Positions 18,084-27,143 of a stretch of DNA of 64,000 bases are shown piece by piece. The notes under the pieces were generated by a model. That model was not told the origin of the DNA, made no database searches, and worked only from the letters and a program-made list of their open reading frames with translations. Numbering within the stretch: the first letter of the stretch is position 1; every line of letters begins with the position of its first letter. The position numbers and the translations under genes are program-made. The stretch is taken from NCBI GenBank assembly GCA_031412335.1, contig JANOCT010000035.1, positions 40,904 through 104,903 of the forward strand, in the 5' to 3' direction. Origin of the DNA: JBBQYA01 sp031412335. Its GTDB lineage: Bacteria > Bacteroidota > Bacteroidia > Sphingobacteriales > Sphingobacteriaceae.

Positions 18084-19203
18084 AATTTTGCAATTCGTTT
18101 AAAAGTTTTGATTTATAGTTTTTAAAGGAAAAATTCTCTTCTGTTATTTTGCTTACTTCTTTCTTTTTATTAATGGATAATTTATTAATTAATGTTTTTC
18201 GCATGGTTTCTTTTAACATTAACTTATCATCAGGATCAACTAATTCACCAATTTCACCGTTGAGTAAGGCTTCTACACTTCCATCTTTATTGCCAGCAAT
18301 TACGGTAGTACCGCAAGCAGCAGCTTCGATAAATACAATTCCAAATCCTTCTTTTTTGCTAGGCATTACAAAAGTATCTGCCAATAAAAAGTGATCAATT
18401 ATTTCTTTTTCTTTAATAAATCCAGGTAACAAAACTTCTTCAGTTAAATTTCTTGAGTTTATAAGACCTTGAATTCTAATTCTTTCTATTTCATCATATT
18501 TACCTGCTAATAAATATCTTATCATTGGAAACTCGTTTTTCAATTGAGCAATAATATCTATAATTGAATCATATCCTTTATATTTTTCTTTAGAGGAAAT
18601 TCTAGTAACTGTTAAAAAAACAGGCTGGTCGATTTGTAATTTATATCTCTCCAACAAATAATTAGGTTTTTCAAATATGGTTGGTATCTCAAAAAAAGGA
18701 TCCAAACAGTTTGACAAAACATGTATTTTTATAGATTTAATTCCATGTACCGTCTTAAGTTTTTCTGCAGTAAATCTGCTTACTGCTAACAACCTAGAAC
18801 AGATATTCATAAAGTACTTTTTATGAATACTTTGACCATCCCAAATTTCAATTCCATGTGCCATTAATCCTATTTTAATTTTAGGATAAAATAACTTTAT
18901 TAAAATGCCAACAAACGCTAAATTAATATGACTAACTAAAACGATGTCTGCATTTTTAGCCATCTTGATAGCTTTAATCGTAAAATTTATTTTTGATCCG
19001 AAACAACCCGTATGAATATTTAATGAATCATACTTTTCATCGGATTGATCATCATAACAAGAAATAGAATTTGCCTTTAATTTATCTTCAGAAATGAAGT
19101 CGTTTAATGCTTTTACGATAGCCCTGTTTACTTTTTCTATACCTCCCATAGTAGAAAATGTGCGGAGTGACAAAAATAAAACGGAAGGCTTTTTATTTAT
19201 CAC
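18076..19203 (-). CDS. Glycosyltransferase family 4
   Basis: The protein has 375 residues. VLFLSLRTFSTMGGIEKVNR is the N-terminal domain start with the GGIE motif. VFLTVTRISSKEKYKGYDSI opens the donor domain, and VMPSKKEGFGIVFIEAAACG holds the E-x7-E motif. The start is GTG at 19203; an in-frame stop lies two codons upstream, so no longer version exists. It sits between the AsnB gene and the ABC permease, overlapping the latter by 8 bases. It is the first glycosyltransferase of the operon and may act early in assembly; that is inference from order only. Confidence 0.88.
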   Translation of the reverse strand: MINKKPSVLFLSLRTFSTMGGIEKVNRAIVKALNDFISEDKLKANSISCYDDQSDEKYDSLNIHTGCFGSKINFTIKAIKMAKNADIVLVSHINLAFVGILIKLFYPKIKIGLMAHGIEIWDGQSIHKKYFMNICSRLLAVSRFTAEKLKTVHGIKSIKIHVLSNCLDPFFEIPTIFEKPNYLLERYKLQIDQPVFLTVTRISSKEKYKGYDSIIDIIAQLKNEFPMIRYLLAGKYDEIERIRIQGLINSRNLTEEVLLPGFIKEKEIIDHFLLADTFVMPSKKEGFGIVFIEAAACGTTVIAGNKDGSVEALLNGEIGELVDPDDKLMLKETMRKTLINKLSINKKKEVSKITEENFSFKNYKSKLLNELQNFG

Positions 19204-19230
19204 GGACTATAAAAAGATAATACTTAAGTG

Positions 19231-21021
19231 TTAACAACTCTGCCATTCTTCAGTCAATATAACTGCATATAATCTTGACCACTGTAATTTATTATCCAAA
19301 TATAATTGGGCAAGTTTCTTGATTTTCAAATTTCTATGTCCTAAAAGTTTAAGAGCCATATCATTTCTTTTAAACCAAATCTGATAAGGGAAATTAAAAC
19401 CCATTTTCGGTCTATTCCAAATTTCTTCTGGAATCATTTCTTTGAAAGCCTCTATTAATAAATGTTTGGGTATTTTGCCCTTAAACTTTATTTTAGGATC
19501 AATAGATAGAACAGTTTCTACAAATTCTTTATCTAAAAAGGGTACTCTAACTTCAATTCCATGTTGCATACTCATCGTATCGGTATCTTTCAGCAATTGA
19601 TTTTGCATATAAAGAAACATTTCGAGATAACTTGCTTTATTGCCACCTTCTAAAAAATCTAGATTATTACCATAATGTTGATTTTCTAAAACATGATTAA
19701 CTTCCAACAATGAAGTTTCGGTAATTTCAACTATAGCTTTTTTAGTAAAAAATCCTCTGAGAAATAAATAAGAACCCAAATCGTCTCGATTACTTAAAAA
19801 GGCAAGTTTACTTAAGCGATCATTTCCCAGGTTTTCAGACAATTCAAGTAATCCATTTGGTATGTTTTTCAACCAGCTAATTGTATTCATTCTGCTGAAA
19901 GATGGATATCCACCCAACAATTCATCTGCTCCGACGCCAGATAATACTGCTTTAAGGCCAACTCTTTTAGCACAACTTGCAATAAACCATGTGTTCATAC
20001 CATCGGTACTTGGCTGATCCATTCCTCTAAAAATATTGGGTAATGCATCATTAAAATCTCGTTCAGTAAGTGTAAAATAGGTATGGTCCGATTTAATTTT
20101 TTTTACTAATAGCTCTTGATATTTTCTTTCAGAATAATTTTGTTCGTCAAAAACTACGGAAAGAGTTTTTAATGAATGACTGGAATATCTCGAAGCCACA
20201 CTTGCTATAATACCGGAATCAATACCACCACTTAAAAAAACTCCAACAGGAGCATCGGCCAATAATTGACGTTTTATTCCATCAGTCAGCGTTTCTCGTA
20301 TTTTTAATACGGCATTTTGTTGTTCAGTAATATTATTAGAAAACGTGTATGAATAAAATGACTTAATAACAGTCTTTTTGGAAGAAAAGGAATATTTTAG
20401 AAATGAGCCCCTAGGAAGCATTTTTACAGACTTGTATGTTGTATGCGGTTCGGGAATATGACCATGAGCCAACAAAAGTATTTTCCAATCAGGGTTAGAT
20501 TCAAAATTTAAATTCGTAGCAGTAAAAGCTTTTACTTCTGATGCAAAAATAAGCCCTCTCGAATCAGAAGAATAATACAAAGGTTTAATACCTGATGGAT
20601 CTCGAACTAAAATCAATTCCTTTTTTTCAGTATCATAAATGGCAATTGCAAACATTCCATTAAATTTTGAAAAAGCAGCCTCACCCCATTTCTGAAAAGC
20701 ATATAAAATAATTTCAGTATCTGTGCCTGATTGTAAATAATCATCTGGCAAATTTAATTGAGCACTTAATTCTTTGAAATTATAAACCTCTCCGTTGTAT
20801 GTAATTACATATTTACCATTTTTGCTGACCATAGGTTGATGTCCATGTGGACTTAGATCAAGCAAGGAAAGTCTACGATTTCCCAAACAAACCAAGTTAC
20901 TTTCATCGTGATAAATACCTTGATCATCTGGTCCGCCATGAACCATACTTTCGTTCATTAAATGCGTGAGTTTCCCAGAATGATGATCAGGAAATCCAAT
21001 AATGCCAGCAATCCGGCACAT
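19231..21021 (-). CDS. asnB: Asparagine synthase-type glutamine amidotransferase
   Basis: The protein has 596 residues. Cys2 in MCRIAGIIG is the glutaminase nucleophile of the class II amidotransferase domain (about 1-220). SGGIDS at 264-269 is the ATP-pyrophosphatase loop of the synthetase domain. AsnB makes asparagine from aspartate and glutamine; homologues inside polysaccharide operons are thought to amidate uronic acids or similar sugars. Its place between the antiterminator gene and a glycosyltransferase favours the second role. The start is ATG, required because Cys2 must follow the initiator. Confidence 0.88.
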   Translation of the reverse strand: MCRIAGIIGFPDHHSGKLTHLMNESMVHGGPDDQGIYHDESNLVCLGNRRLSLLDLSPHGHQPMVSKNGKYVITYNGEVYNFKELSAQLNLPDDYLQSGTDTEIILYAFQKWGEAAFSKFNGMFAIAIYDTEKKELILVRDPSGIKPLYYSSDSRGLIFASEVKAFTATNLNFESNPDWKILLLAHGHIPEPHTTYKSVKMLPRGSFLKYSFSSKKTVIKSFYSYTFSNNITEQQNAVLKIRETLTDGIKRQLLADAPVGVFLSGGIDSGIIASVASRYSSHSLKTLSVVFDEQNYSERKYQELLVKKIKSDHTYFTLTERDFNDALPNIFRGMDQPSTDGMNTWFIASCAKRVGLKAVLSGVGADELLGGYPSFSRMNTISWLKNIPNGLLELSENLGNDRLSKLAFLSNRDDLGSYLFLRGFFTKKAIVEITETSLLEVNHVLENQHYGNNLDFLEGGNKASYLEMFLYMQNQLLKDTDTMSMQHGIEVRVPFLDKEFVETVLSIDPKIKFKGKIPKHLLIEAFKEMIPEEIWNRPKMGFNFPYQIWFKRNDMALKLLGHRNLKIKKLAQLYLDNKLQWSRLYAVILTEEWQSC

Positions 21022-21110
21022 TAAAAGTTTTGTGTTATCATAGGTTTTTCATGGCTTCGCCGCGTCAGTCCCAAAACAAGGGCTAACAAGGCAGTTTATT
21101 TAATAGCAAA

Positions 21111-21626
21111 TTACCTAAGAACCAATGGTTCCAGAAATGCTTTACTCACATTAACAATCAACACTTGGTTGATTGCTTCTATTCTAATAATTACTTTCTC
21201 TTCGTTTTGTACAGAAACTAATTCAGCTTGCAATCCTAAAAGAGGACCTCCAACAATTTTAACTGGGTCTCCAGGTTCAAAATTATGATTAGTTGATTCA
21301 ACATTTTCATTTGTAGCAACAACCCTGCGCAAAACTGCCATTTGATTCTCTGGTATTGCTACTGCTTTACCAGAAAAAGTGATAAATCTGACAATACCCA
21401 CTGTTGCTAACACACTCGTGTATTCCTTTTCTGAAACGTTTACAAAAATATAGGAAGTAAATAATGGTTCCTCCACCCATTTTTTTCTATCGCTCCATAA
21501 TTTTAGCTTTTTTACCAAGGGCAGATATACTTCAATATTATTTTTTATTAATCGGAGACTGACGGATTTTTCGGCTCTTGGGTTTGTGTAGGCTGCATAC
21601 CAGAAATAAGGTAAATTTGCTTTCAT
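21111..21626 (-). CDS. UpxY/NusG-like transcription antiterminator
   Basis: The protein has 171 residues: an NGN domain (about 1-100; FWYAAYTNPRAEKSV, SYIFVNVSEKEYTSVLATVG) and a C-terminal KOW-like part (FEPGDPVKIVGGPLLGLQAE). NusG paralogues of this class (UpxY in Bacteroides, RfaH in enterobacteria) bind RNA polymerase early in an operon and let it run through long polysaccharide clusters. It is the third gene of a transcript of more than 24 kb, as expected for such a factor. The start is ATG at 21626. Confidence 0.9.
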   Translation of the reverse strand: MKANLPYFWYAAYTNPRAEKSVSLRLIKNNIEVYLPLVKKLKLWSDRKKWVEEPLFTSYIFVNVSEKEYTSVLATVGIVRFITFSGKAVAIPENQMAVLRRVVATNENVESTNHNFEPGDPVKIVGGPLLGLQAELVSVQNEEKVIIRIEAINQVLIVNVSKAFLEPLVLR

Positions 21627-21650
21627 TACGATTGAGAGAAGATTAACAAA

Positions 21651-24077
21651 TTATTTTCTTGCCCAAAATTTCCACAAAGGAGATTTTTTAATTTCCCCTT
21701 CGCCGTAATAGCTATAATCTTTATTTCCATAACTCGAATAGTCGGAATAATAGTAATAATTGCTACCATAATAATTACCATAATTAGTATTATAGTAACT
21801 TGAATGTAAAGCATCATCACCAAAAGCATTTAACACTATCACCGTGTTTTTTAAATTATATTCCTGATAAATACGTTGTGGAATTGATGCTGAGCTGGTT
21901 CGGCTTACTCCCGAACGCAATACAAACACATTAATATCAGCATTTTTAACCAAGGGAATTGAATCCGATACTAAACCTATTGGAGCAGTATCAATTATAA
22001 TATAATCATACATAGTCCGAAGTTTTATTATCAACTCTTCCATTTTCGGTAGGTATAATAATTCACTCGGGTTAGGAGGATTAGGCCCGGAAGGTATAAA
22101 ATCAAGATTATGTGTTCCTGTTTGAATAATAACTTGCTCCAACGTATTTTGACTACTCAGATAGGTACTTAAACCTTTATCATTTTTTATTTTAAATGTT
22201 TTATGAATTTTAGATTTTCTTAAATCGGCAGCAATTATTAATACTCTTTTATCAATAAGTGTAAGCGTACTTGCGAGGTTGATAGCCAAAAAAGATTTTC
22301 CTTCACCAGAAATAGCGGAAGTAATACAAATGGTTTTACTTCCTAATTCACCAGCTAAAAAACTCAAGTTTGTTCTTACAGATCTTACCGATTCAGCAAA
22401 AACAGATTTTGGATGTGATAAGGAAAGTATCTGAGTGCTAAATTCATCTAATTCTGATGGATATTTTCTAATTACTCCAATAATCGGAATAGTTGTAATT
22501 GACTCAACAGTTTCTTTATCGTAAATCAATTGATTTGACATTCGTACTAAAACGATTATTGAAATACCTGCTAACAAACCCATAATAATAGCGCTTGTGT
22601 AGATTTTTTTGGGAATTGGCGAAACTAATGAACCATAACTGCCTGCTTCATCTACTAATGTAGCTCCAGGCAAAATAGCTGATTTACTGATTGCTGCTTC
22701 TAATTTCTTTTCACTCAAATAAGCATATACTTTTTCATTAATCTGAAAATCACGCTGAAGAGTAACATAGCTTCGCTCTTTTTCTGGAATTGCAACAACC
22801 TGATCTTTTGCAATATTTAGTTCTTTAGTAATAAGTGCAATCGTTCTATTATTTCTTACTCTTAGCGAGGCAATATTTTGCACGATTGATTTTTTTGTTG
22901 CATCAATCTGACTATCTATTTCAATCATTGATTGAGAAAGTGGTGCATATAACGTTTGCCTGCTGCTTTTTTCGAGCAAAAGACTGTTTAGTGTACTAAT
23001 TAATCCCGATAATAACCCAGATTCAGGTGTATTTTCTATATTAAAATTAAAACTAACTTGACTTTTTCCTGCTCTGATTTGCTCTTCTAATAAATCAATA
23101 GCCAAGCTTTGAATTTTAAGAATATTTAATTGAGCTTCTTGTTCATTTAACTTGTTATAAGCTGAATTTCCTGCAACTTCAATGCTTATGATTCTATTTT
23201 TAGTTTTAAAATCTTGTAATTTCTTTTCTGAGTCTTCTACCTGATCTGCTAAAATCCTTAATTGATTGTCAATAAATTCTATGGTTTGCTCGGCAGATAA
23301 ACTTTTCTGAAAACGATCATTCCTTCTATATTCTTCAAACAATAAATTCAGAAAATCGCTTGCAAACTGTGGATTTTTGTCTGTTTGAGTTAGTTGAACG
23401 ATATTTACACCTTTTGAAACTTCTCTAACTGTAAGCCCTCCACGAACTCTACCCAAATATGCTTCAGGGGTATTGAAATTGAATAAAAATTTAGTTTTAT
23501 CGCCATAAACACTAGAACTTAGTATTTTAAATTCAAGATTGTTAACTTTGATGACGTCGCCATATTTATAGGTAGCAATTATTTCTTTTTTACCTACAAA
23601 ATAGGAAAGTTCAAAAGTTTTATCATTAAGTTGATTAATGGCAAACATTCCTCTAAAAAAATTCAAAGAATCCATTTTTACAATTTCGATCGGAAATGGT
23701 TTTTGAGGGTATGTTTCAGTAACAAGTACAGTACCTTCTCTGTAATATGATACCTTATAATCCATTTTCAATATAGCGTTTAGCAATAATTTCCTGGATT
23801 GCAACACAAACATTTCCGATGCTATATTATCTTTCCGGTCATAAAAATTACTAACCGTAATTAATTCAGAAAACTCAGTTCGTTTACCATCAAATTTTAC
23901 TGTCGAAGATGTTTGATATTGTGGAGGAGTGAAACGTAAGTAAAGGAAAGAAATGATTAAACCAATCAATAAAGTACCTGCAATCCAGTACCACCTACTG
24001 GCAAATATTCTTATTATTTTAAAATAGTCAACTTTTTGTTCGAGTGGCTTATCCGGATCGAAATTCTGCTTATCCAT
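21651..24077 (-). CDS. wzc: Polysaccharide co-polymerase with tyrosine autokinase domain (Wzc-like)
   Basis: The protein has 808 residues. Transmembrane segments lie near 30-48 and 492-512 and flank a large periplasmic Wzz-like, coiled-coil region. The cytoplasmic BY-kinase domain follows: Walker A SAISGEGKSF at 587-596, the second loop IIAADLRKS at 614-622, and Walker B YIIIDTAP at 692-699. The tail (about 761-791) is a tyrosine cluster, the usual autophosphorylation site. Such proteins control chain length and export with the outer-membrane Wza channel. ATG overlaps the upstream stop by one base (TAATG). Confidence 0.92.
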   Translation of the reverse strand: MDKQNFDPDKPLEQKVDYFKIIRIFASRWYWIAGTLLIGLIISFLYLRFTPPQYQTSSTVKFDGKRTEFSELITVSNFYDRKDNIASEMFVLQSRKLLLNAILKMDYKVSYYREGTVLVTETYPQKPFPIEIVKMDSLNFFRGMFAINQLNDKTFELSYFVGKKEIIATYKYGDVIKVNNLEFKILSSSVYGDKTKFLFNFNTPEAYLGRVRGGLTVREVSKGVNIVQLTQTDKNPQFASDFLNLLFEEYRRNDRFQKSLSAEQTIEFIDNQLRILADQVEDSEKKLQDFKTKNRIISIEVAGNSAYNKLNEQEAQLNILKIQSLAIDLLEEQIRAGKSQVSFNFNIENTPESGLLSGLISTLNSLLLEKSSRQTLYAPLSQSMIEIDSQIDATKKSIVQNIASLRVRNNRTIALITKELNIAKDQVVAIPEKERSYVTLQRDFQINEKVYAYLSEKKLEAAISKSAILPGATLVDEAGSYGSLVSPIPKKIYTSAIIMGLLAGISIIVLVRMSNQLIYDKETVESITTIPIIGVIRKYPSELDEFSTQILSLSHPKSVFAESVRSVRTNLSFLAGELGSKTICITSAISGEGKSFLAINLASTLTLIDKRVLIIAADLRKSKIHKTFKIKNDKGLSTYLSSQNTLEQVIIQTGTHNLDFIPSGPNPPNPSELLYLPKMEELIIKLRTMYDYIIIDTAPIGLVSDSIPLVKNADINVFVLRSGVSRTSSASIPQRIYQEYNLKNTVIVLNAFGDDALHSSYYNTNYGNYYGSNYYYYSDYSSYGNKDYSYYGEGEIKKSPLWKFWARK

Positions 24078-24865
24078 TATCGAGTGAGCGTGTAAATGAT
24101 AGATATTGTACTTACAATTAATATAAATGGCTGAACCAGACTAGAAACGCTTTGAGTTTTATCTCCTAATAAATAAACTCCGGCAGGCTCAACATAAACA
24201 ATATCATTGTTCTGTAGTATTAATTCTTTTGATTTTAAACTTTCTACGTTTCTTAAATCAACTAAAATGATTTTGGGATTTGCCAAATCACCACGAATAA
24301 TTTTGATGGTTTTAAGTTTTGCACGTACAGTTACTCCACCTGCATCTGCTAAAAGATCAACTAAAGTTGTTTTCTCGCGATCAATTAAATATTTTCCTTG
24401 TCCATTTACTTCTCCTAATACCACAACTCTAAGGTTAATAATATTTACTTCGATGATTGGATTGACCAATAAGTCACGTTCAACATAAAGTTTCTCTAGT
24501 TTTCTGGATGCTTCTAATCTGGTAAGATTTTCGAGATTTACACTTCCAATCATTGGAAGCGTTACGTTTCCTTCATAATCAACTAAGTATCCAGTTTCTG
24601 CTGAATATGTATCAGAAATAGTAGATTTTTCAGCATTATAATTATTTATTAATCGAACTGCTAAACGATCTCCTTTTGTAATCCTATGATAATATAAGTC
24701 TTTACTTTCTGTCCCATTTATAACATGTACAGCCTCAACAGAACTTATTTTCTGTGGAGTTTTAAATAATATATTCTTGTTTTTGTAAGAGCAGGAACTG
24801 GCAAAAAATATGATCAAACCAAGCAGTATCCAGTTTGCTGCCTGTCTATTAATGAATAAGGTCAT
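24077..24865 (-). CDS. wza: Outer-membrane polysaccharide export lipoprotein (Wza-like)
   Basis: The protein has 262 residues. A signal peptide ends in the lipobox-like FASSC with Cys25. The poly-export domain follows (about 50-160; YHRITKGDRLAVRLINNYNA, VTLPMIGSVNLENLTRLEA), then an SLBB-like part (VVVLGEVNGQGKYLIDREKT). A hydrophobic C-terminal segment (about 240-258) may cross the outer membrane, as in E. coli Wza. It is shorter than enterobacterial Wza (about 380 residues), which is usual in Bacteroidota. It is the first gene of the operon, behind a candidate promoter at 24931. Confidence 0.9.
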   Translation of the reverse strand: MTLFINRQAANWILLGLIIFFASSCSYKNKNILFKTPQKISSVEAVHVINGTESKDLYYHRITKGDRLAVRLINNYNAEKSTISDTYSAETGYLVDYEGNVTLPMIGSVNLENLTRLEASRKLEKLYVERDLLVNPIIEVNIINLRVVVLGEVNGQGKYLIDREKTTLVDLLADAGGVTVRAKLKTIKIIRGDLANPKIILVDLRNVESLKSKELILQNNDIVYVEPAGVYLLGDKTQSVSSLVQPFILIVSTISIIYTLTR

Positions 24866-24930
24866 GTGTACTTTTAGAAATATCGCTCAACCCTGTAAAT
24901 GTATAATAAAGAAACGGTTTAAGCGGGTTG

Positions 24931-24938
24931 CAAATCTA
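24931..24938 (-). promoter_or_regulatory. Candidate -7 box of the polysaccharide operon
   Basis: On the minus strand the bases read TAGATTTG, a full match to the Bacteroidota -7 consensus TAnnTTTG. The box lies about 65 bases before the start of the export lipoprotein gene, leaving a leader of roughly 58 nt. No good -33 TTTG is seen at the usual distance. Confidence 0.5.
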
Positions 24939-25072
24939 TTAATATTTATAAAGAGTAAGGTATAGGTTTGTATTTCTTTGAAGGAAATTACATGAAATAT
25001 ATCTTCTTTATTTGTAAAATTGATTGAAAAATTAATCAATGCTTTAAAATTTTAAGCTAACAACATAAAATT

Positions 25073-26473
25073 ATGAAACTTACATTCCATGGTGCTGCAA
25101 GAACTGTTACTGGCAGCAAACATTTATTAACGTTGGATAGTGGCACAAAAATATTATTAGACTGTGGTTTATTTCAAGGAATGGGAGAAAAAACAGTACT
25201 GCTCAACCACACTTTTGGCTTTGACCCTTCTTTGGTCGATGTTTTAATTTTATCTCATGCTCATATAGATCATGCTGGTTTGATACCAAAATTAGTTGCA
25301 GAAGGATTTAAAGGGAAAATTATTGCAACTCCTGCAACTAAAGATTTAGCTACTTTATTGCTGCATGATTCTGCTCATATCCAACAAATGGATACTCAAT
25401 TTTTAAATAAGAGAAGAGTAAAACAAAACAAGCCTTTGATTAAGCCTTTATATACCGGTTATGATGTTACAAAATGCCTTGAGTTATTCACTACTTTACT
25501 TCCAAATCAAGATTTACAAATAAATGATGAGGCAATGTTAACATTTACAGAAGCTGGTCATATTTTAGGTGCAGCAGTAGTTAATTTAACTATTTTACAA
25601 AAAGCAAATAAAATAAAAATCTGCTTTTCAGGAGATATAGGTCGATATGATGATGATTTATTAAAATCACCTGCTCCTTTTCAACAATCAGATATTATTA
25701 TTTGTGAGTCTACTTATGGCAACCGTTTGCATAGTGATTCAACGCAGTCTGAAAAAGATTTGCTTGAAATCATCAAGCACACATGTATAGAAAAAAAAGG
25801 GAAAGTAATTATTCCTGCTTTTAGCGTTGGTAGAACTCAGGAAATAGTTTTTCTTCTAAATAAATTTGCTGAAAGTGGATTAATGGATCGAATTCCAGTT
25901 TATGTGGATAGTCCATTAAGCTCAAAAGCAACAGCAGTAGTTAGCAGCCATCCTGAATGTTATAACGATAAACTTAAAAAATTTATGCTAACCGATTCGG
26001 ATCCGTTCGGATTTAAAAGCTTAAAATTTATTGAAGAAAAAACTGAATCTCAAGCGTTAAATCTGAGCAATGAACCTTGCGTAATAATTTCTGCATCAGG
26101 TATGGCTGAAGCTGGTAGAATAAAACATCATATTTCGCATACTATTGAAGATGCTAAAAACACGATTCTAATGGTTGGATATGCTGAGCCAACTTCTTTA
26201 GGAGGTAAACTTGCAGCAGGTGCCAGTGAAGTTAAGATTTTTGGAGAATTGTTTAAGGTAAATGCAGAAGTAAAAGTTTTTCATTCATTTTCTGCACATG
26301 CAGATTACGAAGAGTTATTACGTTTCCTATCCTGTCAAAATCCAGCTCTGGTAAAGAAGATGTTTTTAGTACATGGTGAATATGATGTACAGCAAGAATT
26401 TGCTAAAAAATTAAATGCTGTAGGTTTTAAAAATGTGATTATTCCAGAAATGCACCAAGAGTTTGAATTTTGA
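25073..26473 (+). CDS. MBL-fold, beta-CASP RNase-like metallohydrolase
   Basis: The protein has 466 residues. TLDSGTKILLDCGLFQG and SHAHIDHAGLIPKL (HxHxDH at 62-67) bind two zinc ions. FSGDIGRYDDDLL, an ESTYGNR motif and the C-terminal HSFSAHADYEELL belong to the beta-CASP and RMMBL regions of the CPSF73/YSH1-like family. Relatives are endo- or exonucleases acting on RNA; bacterial members are mostly uncharacterised. It is transcribed alone, divergent from the polysaccharide operon. A TAGGTTTG box at 24963-24970 may drive it. Confidence 0.88.
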   Translation: MKLTFHGAARTVTGSKHLLTLDSGTKILLDCGLFQGMGEKTVLLNHTFGFDPSLVDVLILSHAHIDHAGLIPKLVAEGFKGKIIATPATKDLATLLLHDSAHIQQMDTQFLNKRRVKQNKPLIKPLYTGYDVTKCLELFTTLLPNQDLQINDEAMLTFTEAGHILGAAVVNLTILQKANKIKICFSGDIGRYDDDLLKSPAPFQQSDIIICESTYGNRLHSDSTQSEKDLLEIIKHTCIEKKGKVIIPAFSVGRTQEIVFLLNKFAESGLMDRIPVYVDSPLSSKATAVVSSHPECYNDKLKKFMLTDSDPFGFKSLKFIEEKTESQALNLSNEPCVIISASGMAEAGRIKHHISHTIEDAKNTILMVGYAEPTSLGGKLAAGASEVKIFGELFKVNAEVKVFHSFSAHADYEELLRFLSCQNPALVKKMFLVHGEYDVQQEFAKKLNAVGFKNVIIPEMHQEFEF

Positions 26474-26516
26474 AATCGATTCTAAAAAAGATCGCAAAGG
26501 TTAAAGTATAATACGA

Positions 26517-27074
26517 TCAACTATACATTTCTTCTAACTCATTATACCATTCTATACCATATTTACGAATGAGTGGATCTTTTAAAAATCGATAAACAGG
26601 AACTTGCAATTCTTCTCCAAATGCACATGCAGGGCTGCAAATAGTCCATTTGTCATAATTCAACACATCAAACTCTGGATATTGGGTAATTCTAATTGGA
26701 TATAAATGGCAAGAAATTGGTTTCCGAAAGGTGATTTTTCCATCCAAGTATGCTTGTTCAATTCCACATTTGGCTATATCATTATCAAATACAACATAGG
26801 CACATTCTTTATTTTCGTCAACACAAGGTGTTGTTATATCCCCTTCAAAATCAGTTACATAAACTCCATATTTTGCAATGGCTTCTTTCCCCTTTTCGTT
26901 TAAGTACGGTTCTACTTGCGGATAAATTTCTTGCAAAATAGCTAATTCTTTATGCTCAAGTGGTGCACCAGAATCGCCGGCAACACAGCAAGCACCTTTA
27001 CACTTATTCAGATTACACACAAAATGTTTTTCTATTAACTCTTCAGAAATTAAGGTGTTTTGATGTGAAATCAT
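26517..27074 (-). CDS. DUF3109 family protein (cysteine-rich)
   Basis: The protein has 185 residues and matches DUF3109 of Bacteroidota. Cysteines occur in metal-site-like groups: CNLNKCKGACC near residues 19-29, then single cysteines in TTPCVDENKECAY, AKCGIEQ, SCHLYPIR and TICSPACAFG. The pattern resembles the YkgJ zinc- or iron-chelating proteins, so metal binding is likely, but the function is unknown. The start is ATG at 27074. It converges on the MBL-fold gene with only 43 bases between. Confidence 0.85.
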   Translation of the reverse strand: MISHQNTLISEELIEKHFVCNLNKCKGACCVAGDSGAPLEHKELAILQEIYPQVEPYLNEKGKEAIAKYGVYVTDFEGDITTPCVDENKECAYVVFDNDIAKCGIEQAYLDGKITFRKPISCHLYPIRITQYPEFDVLNYDKWTICSPACAFGEELQVPVYRFLKDPLIRKYGIEWYNELEEMYS

Positions 27075-27143
27075 AGTAATTTTTTTGGAAAGTGTAAAAG
27101 TAACAATAACTAAAAAGGAATTGGTACAATAAATTTTTCCAAA

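Noticed and set aside
21022..21110. JUMPstart/ops element of enterobacterial type
   Set aside because: The GC-rich patch does not contain the GGCGGTAGC core, and it lies inside the operon rather than in its leader.
1..24865. Recently acquired mobile island
   Set aside because: Despite the unusual start codons, no integrase, transposase, tRNA or flanking repeat was seen, and base composition looks similar to the rest.
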